Source: CAZTVF01 sp964616985 (lineage in GTDB: Bacteria > Planctomycetota > Phycisphaerae > SM23-33). Taken from it: 64,000 bases of DNA. This document shows, piece after piece, positions 18,246-27,908 of the stretch. The stretch's first letter is position 1. Each line of letters opens with the position of its first letter. The notes beneath the pieces were generated by a model that was not told the DNA's origin, did no database searches, and saw only the letters and a program-made list of their open reading frames with translations. The stretch is taken from positions 1 through 64,000 of the forward strand of contig CAZTVF010000002.1 in assembly GCA_964616985.1 (NCBI GenBank), written 5' to 3'. The translations under genes and the position numbers were made by a program.

Positions 18246-21200
18246 TTACTCGGCTTTGCCGTAGCAGGTGAGTTCATCCAGCGCCTCGCCACCGAAGATA
18301 AATCGCGGCGCTTTCATCAGGCTCGTGCCCGTGCCGCTGCCGATGCCGAATCCGGCGAATTCAAGTTCGCCCACGGCCTTGCCGTCCATCTTCAGCGACA
18401 CCTTGCCATCCCTCCAGGTCAATTCGAACTCATGCCAGCCCTCCGCCGGAAGCGGAGCCGCGTTCGTCTTGGCCTCACCGGCAGGGCCCTTCCTGGCCGC
18501 GGGTTTGTTCTTGCCCTCGGCCTTGGGCTTGGCGGGCTTGGCCTTTGCATCGCCAGCCGGCGCGTTGGCGTCGGCGGCAGCAGGGGTCTCCACCTGCAGC
18601 AGCATCTGGCCGACGCCCTTGCCCTTGTCCAGGACGATGCTCACCGGGCCGGCAGACAGTATCGCGCCCTTGGTGTCGGCGGCGATCTTGATCTGGAAGG
18701 TCATGCGCCCCTGCTGGTCATTGAGGTTCAGGTGCGGCCAGAACTCCGCGCCGCCGCCGGTGGCGATGGCCTTGCCCTTGACGCCTTCGACAATCGTCGC
18801 CTGCTGCGCGCCCTTGGCGCCCTTGATGGTCACCACTGCGTTGCCACGGGCCTCCTCGGCCGCCGGCGATTTGTCGAACGAGGCGTAGAAGGTCTGCCCG
18901 GGCTTGAGGCCCTGGGGCTCGATCAGGTGCACGGCCACGAAGTCGCGCTGTAGCACCGGCACGGTGAAACCCGCAGCCGTCAGTTCCACAGCCTTGCCCG
19001 TCTCGGCGTCGATGGCGATGGTCTTGGCCGGGTCCAGCCCCAGCTTGGCGAAATCCACCGCCACCGATACCTGCTGGTCCTTGCGGGCCACGTTCACCAC
19101 CCACACCAGCGTGCGCTTCCCTGCTTTGTGGGCCGAGACGATGCAATCGGGCGTCTTGGTCGACAGGGGGCCGGTCTTCCAGTAAGGCAGGAACTCGACG
19201 TTGGCTTCGTACAGCCTCGCCTCCTGCGCCATCATGTTGAAGAAATGCACCTGCTCGGGCAGGATGTCATGGGCCATCACCCAGCCGACGAACTGGTGCG
19301 TGTGCTTGGGCTCGTAGATCGTCGCATGCCGCTGCGACTGGCACATCATGGTCATGGCCCCGCCCGCGCACACGGCCGAGCCGATGGCCCGCATCCGCCC
19401 GGCCGGCAGCACCTCGATGTAGTCGAAGTTCAGGTCGGTGGGCTCGACGTTTTCGCCCTCGAAGAAGATGTCGCCGAACCACGCGTTGTAGGCCGCCCCG
19501 GAGGTGATGTGCTGCCACAGGTTGGGCGTCGGCACGTTGTTCTGGTGGAACATCACCTTCATCCGTTTGAAGTAGTCGCGCAGGCCCAGGTACGAATACG
19601 CCCGCTGGAACTTGCCGTCCTCGGGCCGGTAGTAGGCGTTGCCCGTGAGCGAGTTCTCCTCGAGATTCAGGTAGTTCTCATCGACGTACAGGCCGCGGAA
19701 GCCCGAATCGCGAACCCAACGTTGGTAAGAGAAGAGGCGGAAGTTGTTCGCCCCGGCGCAGCTGGTCACGTTGCCGCTGCTCTGCACGCCGGGCGTCGGG
19801 GCCCAGTCCACGACATACTCCGGAAACTGCGCCCCGGCATAGTCGCTGTAGCGGCCGATCGAGTGCGCGATCGATCCCACCATCGGCCGGTGGTTGGTCT
19901 CGGCCGGGAAGCGCGAGAACTCTTCCTTCGACTTGACGTAGTTGAACGGGAACGGACTGCAGTAGTAAGGCCACAGCACTGCCCAGTCGCCGGCGAACCA
20001 GGTGTACGTGTTGCGAGCGCTGGGGAAGTTGGCGGCCGAGGGGCCGCAGATCATCGACCGCCACCCCTGCGGCAGCGGCCGCGACGGGAAGGTCTGGTAC
20101 CCGTACTGGATCGTGTGGGGCGTCTTGATCTGTGAGGGAATCTCGATGAAGTGCACCCGCAGCGTGACCTTGCCGTCCTGGCGGATGATCTCCTGCGTGG
20201 GCAGTTTCTTGTCGGGATCGGTGATCCAGCCCTTGTCGCTGTCGGCGAACCACAGGAACGCCCGGTCCGAATTCGTCAGCCAGATGTACGGCACGAAATC
20301 GCCAATCAGCATGCCCGACGCCGTTGTCTGGCTGGTCCAGTGCGGCGGGGTCACATCATGCACGGCCGACCATCCGCCGGCAGTGGTGCAATAATGCGTG
20401 GCTTCGCTCTCGGGCATCACCACTTCAAGGTAAAGCTTGTCCACATTGGCGTCGGCGGCCTCGGGGGCGATGGTCATGTTGATCAGCACGAAGCCGTCGA
20501 ACTCCGCCTGCGTCCGGGCCGTCAGGGCCAGGCCCGCGCCGTGCCCCTGGCCCTGGAGGTTTAACTGGTTCTCGACCTGCTTGACGACCGAAAGGGACGA
20601 AGCCTGGATCTCGACCTCTTTGCCATCCTTCACCGCCACCAGCCGCATGGATAGAATCTGGTCCACGCCGCCGTTGTCGATCTTCTTGAGCTGGCCCAGG
20701 CCATCCAGCTTCATCTTGCGGTTCCACACGCCGACGGTATCCTGCGCGAACGTCACAGGCGTCCACGGCGGGATGACCTTGTCGGTCACGCCCACGTCGC
20801 CCTTTTGCCAGGCGGCCTTGTACCGCTTCAGCAGCACGTCCTGCGTCTGCGTCTTGAGCACCTTGCCGTCCTTGTCCTTGACCGCCACCTCCACCGTAAG
20901 CGTCAGCGGCGTCGTCACCGGGACCGGCTGCGTCGCGGGGGCCGGCGGCATCTTGGCCAGCTCTTCGTTGGGGTCGCGCTTGTTGCGCTTCGCCTCCAGC
21001 GTGATCTGCTCGGCGGCCTCCTTACGCTCGAATTTAATCTGCTTGTTCTGCTCCATCACCACGTCCAGAGCATCCAGGTCCACCACGGGGATCTTGAGGT
21101 CCGGCACGTCGTTGAGCGTCGTGCTGCCGTCGGAGTACCACTCGNNNNNNNNNNCATCGGCGAGGTCTTGAGCACCTTGCCCGAGGTCGGGTCGATCAGT

Positions 21201-22480
21201 CTCAGCTCGGCCGAGGTCACTTCCTTGCGGGTGGGCAGGTCGAGGATGTCGGCCTTGACCAGCAGCGTGTTGGTCTCGGGGCCATACATCGTCCGCAGCG
21301 CCAGTTCCTGCACCGCCGGGATCGCGTCCGCCGACGGGGCCTTGCCCGGCTTGGTGGACGACTTGGACGCTGCAGGATCAGGCTTCGTTGGCCTCTGGGG
21401 AACGAAGCCATTCACCTCGAAAGGAAAGCTCTGGCGGAAGATCGGCACGCCGTCCTTGCCATCCTTCCGCACGGCAGTGATGGTGAAGTAGCCTTTGTTC
21501 ATCTCCGTCACATCGCCGGTGAGATTGAACGCCTTGCGCTCGCCGGCCTTGAGCGAGAAGGTCTTCTTCTCGATCTTGTCGCCCTCGCCGGGCGTGACGT
21601 TCTTGTGCCATCGCAGTTCCACGTCGATGTCGGCCGCGGCCCCACGCGGTGCCACCACGGCCATGGGGAAATCGTACTTGCCCGTCAGCACGGTGATGAC
21701 GCCCATGAGCTGCAGCAGGGCCTCGTCGTCCGCCAGGTGCACGCGGGGATGCTGCGGGATCTCGGAGAAGCCCTGCGTGATGGACCACGACGCCTGGGGC
21801 CGACTCTTGGTGCCCGGGCTGCAGCGGCCCAGCAGGAACCTCCACATGTCGCCGCTCTTGATCGTCTCGAAGCCGAAGTCCTTGATGGGAATCGATGCCT
21901 CGATGACGTACTCCGTCTCGCCCTCGGTGACGCCCACCGTCCAGTTGCCCTTCCAGCCGGCGGCTGTGTAGCCGCGCGTCGGGATCTGCTGGTTATCCAG
22001 CACGCAGGGGTAGGTATTGATGACGTTCTGGTACGTCTCGGGCACCAGGGTCGGGGGCGTGACCCAGATCTCGACGCTCGAGTCGCCGAAGGAGTAGCCG
22101 TCATTCGTGCGGGCCATCTTCGTCAGCTTCCACTCGTTGTTGCCCCGCGTGCAGCGGAACAGGAAGTAGAAGCTCTTGTCGTCGAAGCCCATCGACATCA
22201 CCGTCTCGGCCTGCTGAAGCGACCAGTCGAACGGCGTGATCATGCCCGCCGTCGTCAGTGCGCCGTCCCACTCGCCGGGAGTGATCTTGCCGTCGATGGT
22301 CGGCGCCTTGGCCATCTTGACGGCCGTGAACTCGCCGATGGCGAGGCGGGGCTGGTCCTTGTCCTTGGGAGCGGCCGCGACCGATGCCGTCAGTGTCATG
22401 AGGCACAGTGCGGCTGCCGAGATACGAATGAAGACGAAACGAGACATCATTGTTGTGATCCTTTCGCTCGAATGGTTCAT
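18246..22480 (-). CDS. Large secreted CBM9-like / GH123-like protein (assembly gap inside)
   Basis: Two reading frames either side of a 10-N gap (21145-21154) are best read as one gene of about 1400 codons. The frame changes across the gap because its length is arbitrary. The N-terminus has a signal peptide (ISAAALCLMTLTASVAAA) and then a CBM9-like domain beginning APTIDGKITPGEWDGA. The middle holds Ig-like material and a block resembling the GH123_N/DUF6067 family (AFLWFADSDKGWI, then GLYVDENYLN). The C-terminus is a lectin-like jelly roll (AEGWHEFELTW...VSLKMDGKAVGELEF). It likely binds and cleaves polysaccharide outside the cell. The ATG at 22480 overlaps the regulator stop (ATGA); ATG 22450, preceded by GAAAGG, is an alternative. 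A GTG at 21107 is not a true start. Confidence 0.75.
21145..21154. other. Assembly gap (10 N)
   Basis: Ten N bases lie inside the large secreted glycan-binding gene. The reading frames on the two sides agree only if the true missing length is not ten, so it is a placeholder. The residues missing from the protein cannot be inferred. Confidence 0.98.
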
Positions 22481-23601
22481 TGCGGCATTGCTCCCAGTGG
22501 GCGGCCGGCGAGTTGCTCGTCCGGCTGCAGGTCTTTCAGTTCAAATCCCGGGTATGACGCGTCGCGCTGCGGCGCCCGCCCGGCCATCACGTCGAGCAAC
22601 GATTGCCCGATCCGCCGCGCGTGGTCGTCCACGTCCATCACCAGGCCCACCACGGGCGTGCGGATGGCGATGGGCGAGCCCGCCGTCCAGTGTGTGGCCA
22701 CCGTCAACTGCCTCGGCACGCGGAGGCCGAGGGATTCGATCGCCATCGACGCGCCGGCGTACAGCATGTCGTCGGCCACCAGAACCGCGTCAGGCCGCTG
22801 ACGGCGGGCGGTCCAGATCGTCCGCATCGCATCCCAGCCGGTGGTGGGTCGTGAAGGCGGCGTCATGATGGCGGCACGTTCCGGTCGCTCAGGAAGATTG
22901 TGGCGTCGCAGCACGGCCGAGAATTCCTCATACTGCATGCTGCTGCCGGGGGGGATCTTGTCCGATGCCCCCTGCCAGCCGATGAACGCGATGTCCCGCC
23001 GGCCCAGTTCGATCAGGCGCTCCGTCGCAGCGCGGATCAGCCGCGGCCACACGTTGGGCACCGCATGAAACAGGCTGCGGTGCTGACCCACGGTGGGAAC
23101 ATGATTCTGCCGCAGCAACTCGACCCACGGCGGGAGAATCATTGAGCCGATGATGGCCAGGCCTGCCAGGCGCCCGCGCTTCAGGTCGGCGGCGAACTCC
23201 GGGGAGGTCGGCAGCAGCGGCGGCGGCGAGCCTGCCTGCGTCATGCCGCAATACAGCCGGCTGGCCAGACCGTGCGCTTCGAAGAATCGCCGCAACTGCT
23301 GCGTCAGCCGCAGCCAGTAGTAAGACGTGTTCGGGCAGGAGATGTCCAACTCGATCAAAACGCCCACTACGAGCTCGCCTCGCGGCTCGGCCACGAAGGT
23401 GCCGCTGCCGTGGCGGCGTTCCAGGATGCCCTCCTGCACCAGCGCGCTGACCGCCTCGCGGACAGTCGTGGGCGAGATGCCGAACTGCCGCGCCAGCACG
23501 TTCTGGGACGCGAACTTGTCGCCGGGCTTATGCGACAGGGCGATCTGTTTGCGAATGGCCTTGGCCACCTGGCGATGCAGCGGCACGCGATTCAGTTCCA
23601 T
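22477..23601 (-). CDS. GntR-family regulator with LacI-like sensor domain
   Basis: The 374-residue protein has a GntR-type winged helix at residues 1-75 (VAKAIRKQIALSHKPGDKF, then ISPTTVREAVSALVQEGILE and the wing HGSGTFVAEP). A LacI/periplasmic-binding-protein-like ligand domain fills the rest (VVGVLIELD, then DAVLVADDMLYAGASMAIE). This domain order (GntR head, sugar-sensor body) is common in planctomycete and Lentisphaera polysaccharide loci. GGAAGGAG precedes the ATG. It heads the minus-strand operon with the large secreted protein and two sulfatases and is divergent from the exported sulfatase. It probably senses a sugar released from the target glycan. Confidence 0.88.
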   Translation of the reverse strand: MELNRVPLHRQVAKAIRKQIALSHKPGDKFASQNVLARQFGISPTTVREAVSALVQEGILERRHGSGTFVAEPRGELVVGVLIELDISCPNTSYYWLRLTQQLRRFFEAHGLASRLYCGMTQAGSPPPLLPTSPEFAADLKRGRLAGLAIIGSMILPPWVELLRQNHVPTVGQHRSLFHAVPNVWPRLIRAATERLIELGRRDIAFIGWQGASDKIPPGSSMQYEEFSAVLRRHNLPERPERAAIMTPPSRPTTGWDAMRTIWTARRQRPDAVLVADDMLYAGASMAIESLGLRVPRQLTVATHWTAGSPIAIRTPVVGLVMDVDDHARRIGQSLLDVMAGRAPQRDASYPGFELKDLQPDEQLAGRPLGAMPQ

Positions 23602-23614
23602 GGTGCTCCTTCCG

Positions 23615-23637
23615 ACTTATCCACTTATTGGATAACT
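23615..23637. promoter_or_regulatory. Candidate operator of the GntR regulator
   Basis: An 8-7-8 inverted repeat (ACTTATCC, seven bases, GGATAACT; one mismatch in the arms) lies in the divergent intergenic region, 14 bases upstream of the regulator ATG. The position suits autoregulation and control of both divergent operons. Operator function is inferred from position and symmetry. Confidence 0.6.
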
Positions 23638-23704
23638 CTTCGTAGCCGAATCCATTGCACAAAACAAGAGGATGCCGCTAATATCAGCCGGCCAGGAGCA
23701 AAGA

Positions 23705-25258
23705 ATGAGCACAAAGATAGACCGCAGGGCCTTCCTCAAGGCATCGATCGGCGCGGCGGCGGCGCTGGCCGCGCAGGGATTGGCTTGCACCCAACAGGAG
23801 CCTCAAATGACCACCTCATCGTTTCAGCCCAAAGGCGTGAACATTCTGTTCATAAACACGGACCAGCTTCGGCCGGACTTTCTGGGCTGCTACGGCTTTG
23901 CCGCCAAGACCAGTCCGAACATCGACCGGCTGGCCGCGGGGGGCATGGTCTTTCGCAACACGTTCACCCAGAGCCCGATCTGCGTGCCAGCCCGCTATTC
24001 GCTAACGACGGGACAGTATCCCACCGACCACGGCGCGCATACGAACAACCACCGGCCTTACCCCAATGCCGCCTCGCTGGTGGAATCGTTCAACGCCGCC
24101 GGCTACCACACGACGACGATCGGCAAACTTCATCACAACCCGGTGGATGACAAGTTCGGTTTCGCGGAGGTATTTCTGCATGACGGCACGTTCCGCGACC
24201 GCCGCGCGTACTCGATCTACAGCAAATGGCTCGTCCAGGAGGGCGTGAACGAAGATGACCTCGCGTACGCAGCTGACGTCGAAAACACGCCCGAGAAACG
24301 GCGACTGAAGGACAGACTTCATTGGGGCCGGTGCCGCCTGGGCGACCGTCACTTTGAGAGCACTTATCTCTCCACCTTCGCCGTCGATTACATCGCCAAG
24401 TATGACAAGGACAAGCCGGTCTTCCTGTACCTCTCCTATTTGGCGCCCCATAGCCCTTACTGTCCCCCCGCGCCCTATGACACGATGTTCAAGCCCGCCG
24501 ACATGCCGATCACGCCGCGGGAGACGCCCGAGCAGCTTGCGGCCAAGCATTCTTCGACGGCGGCGATCTCGCAGCGCGTGTATGGGCCCGGCGGCATCCC
24601 CGAGCAAACCATGCGCGAGGTCCGCGCCGAGTACGCGGGCCTGGTGGCACACCTCGACCGTTGCATCGGCCAGGCCATCGACGCGTTCCGCCGGAAGTTT
24701 GGCCCCGACGCCTTGATCGTCCTGACGTCCGACCATGGCGACCTGCTCGGCGAGCACCACCGCTGTGAGAAGCACCAGATGTACGAGGCCGCCGTGCGCA
24801 TCCCGCACATCGTCTGCTGGCCCGGCCACGTGAAGGAGGGGGCGACGACGGAAGCTCTCACCGAGCAGATCGACATGTTCCCCACCGTGCTGGGCCTGGT
24901 GGGTGCAAAGGCGCCATGGCGCAAGGCCGGGCGGGACCGTTCTGCCGAACTCCTGAGCGGACAAGTGAAAGGCGAGGAATTCGTCTTCTCCGAGAATCAC
25001 GATGTGCCGGATGCCTTGTACACCGCGATGTCGCGGTCGAAGACTCAGAAGCTGATTTTGTATCTCGGCGGCAAGGAAGGCACGGCGTCCACGTACGAGT
25101 TCTACGACCTCCAGACCGATCCACACGAATTGAACAACGTGATCAGCAGGCCCGAGCACGCCGCCGCCGTCGCGCGGCACAAGGAGGCGCTACTGGCGTT
25201 CTTCATCCGCACCAGACAGTTCATTCCCCCGGCCAAGCTTCCCAAGGCCAAGTCGTAG
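23705..25258 (+). CDS. Tat-exported lipoprotein sulfatase (CVPAR type)
   Basis: The 517-residue protein starts with a twin-arginine signal (IDRRAFLKASIGAAAA) and a lipobox-like GLAC28, so it is probably an exported lipoprotein. Sulfatase features are the metal aspartate in FINTDQLRPD, C93-V-P-A-R for formylglycine, and LTSDHGDLLGEH as the distal metal site. AGGAG precedes the ATG by six bases; a longer start at 23672 would add residues before the Tat signal. It opens the plus-strand operon divergent from the GntR regulator, followed by the SGNH and serine esterases. It resembles iduronate-type sulfatases in the central region, but substrate is not assigned. Confidence 0.92.
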   Translation: MSTKIDRRAFLKASIGAAAALAAQGLACTQQEPQMTTSSFQPKGVNILFINTDQLRPDFLGCYGFAAKTSPNIDRLAAGGMVFRNTFTQSPICVPARYSLTTGQYPTDHGAHTNNHRPYPNAASLVESFNAAGYHTTTIGKLHHNPVDDKFGFAEVFLHDGTFRDRRAYSIYSKWLVQEGVNEDDLAYAADVENTPEKRRLKDRLHWGRCRLGDRHFESTYLSTFAVDYIAKYDKDKPVFLYLSYLAPHSPYCPPAPYDTMFKPADMPITPRETPEQLAAKHSSTAAISQRVYGPGGIPEQTMREVRAEYAGLVAHLDRCIGQAIDAFRRKFGPDALIVLTSDHGDLLGEHHRCEKHQMYEAAVRIPHIVCWPGHVKEGATTEALTEQIDMFPTVLGLVGAKAPWRKAGRDRSAELLSGQVKGEEFVFSENHDVPDALYTAMSRSKTQKLILYLGGKEGTASTYEFYDLQTDPHELNNVISRPEHAAAVARHKEALLAFFIRTRQFIPPAKLPKAKS

Positions 25259-25397
25259 ACAACTCCCGATGGGTGTTGACTTGGCGGCCAATCCTCGGTA
25301 CGACGCATTCGTGTCTGACTCCAGTATCTGCAGTTGACAGATGAAGACGATAGCCTCCTCAATGATTGCCCGGGTTGAAACTAAGAAGGAGACGGCA

Positions 25398-26603
25398 ATG
25401 AAGCATACGTTCCTTGTTCATGGCGTGACGCTGGTGTGTGCGATGCTGGCCATGGTCCTGGCGGCGTTCGCCCAGGGCAAGACAAGCCAGCCGGCGTCGG
25501 CACCCGCCACCCGGCCTGCCTCTGCCACGGCCATGCCGCTGCCGGACTTCGTCAAGAAGGTTCAACTGCACAACTGCGCCGGCGCCGAGGCGACCGAGGA
25601 CGGTAAGGGCGTGAAGCTCTACAGGCTGCCCAGGGATATCCTCGACCAGATGACCGAGACGAACAAGTCCAGCGGCAAGACCGGCGCGGACCAGATGCTC
25701 TACACGCGCCATAGCGAAATCCGCTTCGTGCTCAACGAGGGCGAGAAGCCCGAGAACATCAAGATCCACCTGCAGACCGCCGGTAATGCCGACGTGGCGT
25801 TCTTCTGGGGCGACGTCTTCTGCGGCGACGAGAGGTTCGTGCCCGGCCAGAAGGTCAGACCGATCCAGCTCCGCGGCCACGGTCTGCTCTACAGCCTGAT
25901 GGACAAGTTCCCCCGCGGTCGGTTCGCCAACCAGGTCTGCCGCATCGTGCTCAACGGCGGCGAGCTGACCTTCATGGGCATCGAGGGGGATGTCCGCCCG
26001 CCCAAGCCGGAGGAACTGGCGCCGGTGATGATCAGCTACGGCACCTCGATCAGCCAAGGGGCCATGGCCAGCCGCTGCGACCTGGCCTGGAACGCCCTGG
26101 CCGCCCGCACACTGGGCTACGACTTGCTGAATCTCGGCTGCAGCGGCACGGCCTACTGCGAGCGGGCGGTCGCGGACTACATGGTCAAACAGCCCTGGGA
26201 CTTGTGCGTGCTGGAAATCTCCGTGAACATGTTGGGCGCCGAATTCACCACCGAAGACTTCCGCACCCGCGCCGCCTACATGGTCGACGCCTTGGCCAAG
26301 AGCCACCCCGGCGGCCACGTCGTGTGCATCAGCCTGTTCCCCTTCGGGACCGGGGACCTGTGGAAAAATCCCAAGACGAAGGAATACCGCGATGCCCTGG
26401 AGGAGATCTGCAAGGCTTCGCCGCATAAGAACGTTCACTTCGTCAGCGGGCCGGAACTGCTCAGTTGGACCGGCCTCAGCCAAGACCTGCTGCACCCCTC
26501 CGATCATGGCATGATTGAGATCTCGACGAAGCTCTCGGCACGCATCAGAGAATTTGCCGACAAGAACAAGCCCTCGGCCGCCACAAAGCCGGCCAACCCG
26601 TGA
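25398..26603 (+). CDS. Secreted SGNH-type esterase
   Basis: The 401-residue protein has a signal peptide (VTLVCAMLAMVLAAFA) and an SGNH hydrolase domain. Block I is YGTSISQG with catalytic Ser near residue 217, block II is NLGCSGTAY, block III is LEISVN, and block V is LLHPSDHG with Asp and His. About 190 residues of beta-rich domain precede it, as in carbohydrate esterases of the SGNH/GDSL type. It would remove acyl groups from polysaccharide. AAGGAG lies six bases before the ATG. It follows the exported sulfatase, so both act on the same extracellular glycan. Confidence 0.85.
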   Translation: MKHTFLVHGVTLVCAMLAMVLAAFAQGKTSQPASAPATRPASATAMPLPDFVKKVQLHNCAGAEATEDGKGVKLYRLPRDILDQMTETNKSSGKTGADQMLYTRHSEIRFVLNEGEKPENIKIHLQTAGNADVAFFWGDVFCGDERFVPGQKVRPIQLRGHGLLYSLMDKFPRGRFANQVCRIVLNGGELTFMGIEGDVRPPKPEELAPVMISYGTSISQGAMASRCDLAWNALAARTLGYDLLNLGCSGTAYCERAVADYMVKQPWDLCVLEISVNMLGAEFTTEDFRTRAAYMVDALAKSHPGGHVVCISLFPFGTGDLWKNPKTKEYRDALEEICKASPHKNVHFVSGPELLSWTGLSQDLLHPSDHGMIEISTKLSARIREFADKNKPSAATKPANP

Positions 26604-26669
26604 GCCGGCCGCCACTCCATCAATTGAAGTCAGACAGACGACTGGATCACCACGATGAGGTCACACGCC

Positions 26670-27788
26670 ATGAATCCATCGCGTCGGGGCGAGAGGGAAG
26701 CGTTGTGGCTTGAGATGCAGGAGGCGGTTCAGTCCGTCCTCCAGAAAGCGGTCGACAGCGGCGCTGAGCAGGCCGTTCAGATGGCCGTGTATTGGCGGGG
26801 CGAGCTTGTCGTCGACGCATGGGCTGCGCCCGAGGGCTGCCGTATCGACGGCGAGACCTTGTTCCCCGCGTTCTCGACGGGCAAGGGCATCGCGGCCACG
26901 GCCATCCACCGCCTGGTCGAACGGGGGATTCTGTCCTGGGATGAGCCCATCGCGCGGTGGTGGCCGGAGTTTGCCTGCAATGGCAAGGAAGGCATCACGC
27001 TGCGCCACGTCCTGAGCCATGGGGCCGGGCTTCCGCAACTCCCGCAGGAAACGCTGGCCGATCCGTGCAATTGGGACGCCATCTGCCGGGCACTGGCCGA
27101 GCTTCGCCCGCTTCACCCGCCCGGCGAGCGGCGGCACTATCATGCCGTCACCTACGGCTGGCTGCTGGGCGAGCCCGCGCGGCGAGCCCTCGGCCGCGAC
27201 TGGGGCACGATCCTCCAGGACGAGGTCTGCCGCCCGCTGGGGATCACCGGCATGTTCTTCGGACTGCCGGAGGGACTGGCCCGGCAGATCGTCGACGTTG
27301 TGGCGCCACCGCCTCCGCCTGCCCAGGGCCCGCCGCCTACGCCCGACCCTGTTGCCGCCGCGGCCATCCCGCCGGCGATGTGGCCGCTGGAAGAGTGGAT
27401 CAAGCGGCCTGATGTGCGGCGGGCGTGCATCCCGGCTTCCAACGGCTTCATGAACGCCCGCAGCATCGCCCGGCACTACGCGGCGCTGCTGGAAGAGGGG
27501 GTGGACGGCGTCCGTCTCCTGTCGCCCCAGACGGTGGAGGCGGCCACTCGACCGGAGCCGGTTGCCTCCGAAACCGACGTCGTGCGTTGGGGGCTCGGCT
27601 ACAACCTCCGCGGCGGCGACGATTGCCCCGGCGCCGCCTTCGGGCACGCGGGGTATGGCGGGTCGGTCGGCTTTGCCGACAAACGCCGCCGCCTGGCCGT
27701 GGGCGGGGTCAAGTCCCTCATGACGGGCGAGGCCGTTTTCGCCGCGGCCGTCGAGCTCATCCACCGCAAGATCGGCGACCGAGGGTAA
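26670..27788 (+). CDS. Class C beta-lactamase-like serine esterase
   Basis: The 372-residue protein belongs to the beta-lactamase/penicillin-binding superfamily of serine hydrolases. The nucleophile motif is S69-T-G-K72. RRHYHAVTYGWLLGE holds the conserved tyrosine, and GHAGYGGSVGF holds the third motif. The YHA variant instead of the lactamase YxN points to an EstA/EstB-type esterase rather than an antibiotic hydrolase. No signal peptide is seen, so it is probably cytoplasmic. The ATG at 26670 has a GAGG site; the earlier ATG at 26655 is an alternative. It lies 66 bases after the SGNH esterase gene, in the same operon. Confidence 0.85.
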   Translation: MNPSRRGEREALWLEMQEAVQSVLQKAVDSGAEQAVQMAVYWRGELVVDAWAAPEGCRIDGETLFPAFSTGKGIAATAIHRLVERGILSWDEPIARWWPEFACNGKEGITLRHVLSHGAGLPQLPQETLADPCNWDAICRALAELRPLHPPGERRHYHAVTYGWLLGEPARRALGRDWGTILQDEVCRPLGITGMFFGLPEGLARQIVDVVAPPPPPAQGPPPTPDPVAAAAIPPAMWPLEEWIKRPDVRRACIPASNGFMNARSIARHYAALLEEGVDGVRLLSPQTVEAATRPEPVASETDVVRWGLGYNLRGGDDCPGAAFGHAGYGGSVGFADKRRRLAVGGVKSLMTGEAVFAAAVELIHRKIGDRG

Positions 27789-27908
27789 CGGCTCTTGGTC
27801 CAGCCGCTATCGGAACAGTCGGCGGCGGCGGAGGGACTTGGCCCTTGCGAGCATGGCCACGCCGGCAGCAGAGTCTGGCAGTGCCCGGCGGATGTCTCTG
27901 AAGGTCGT

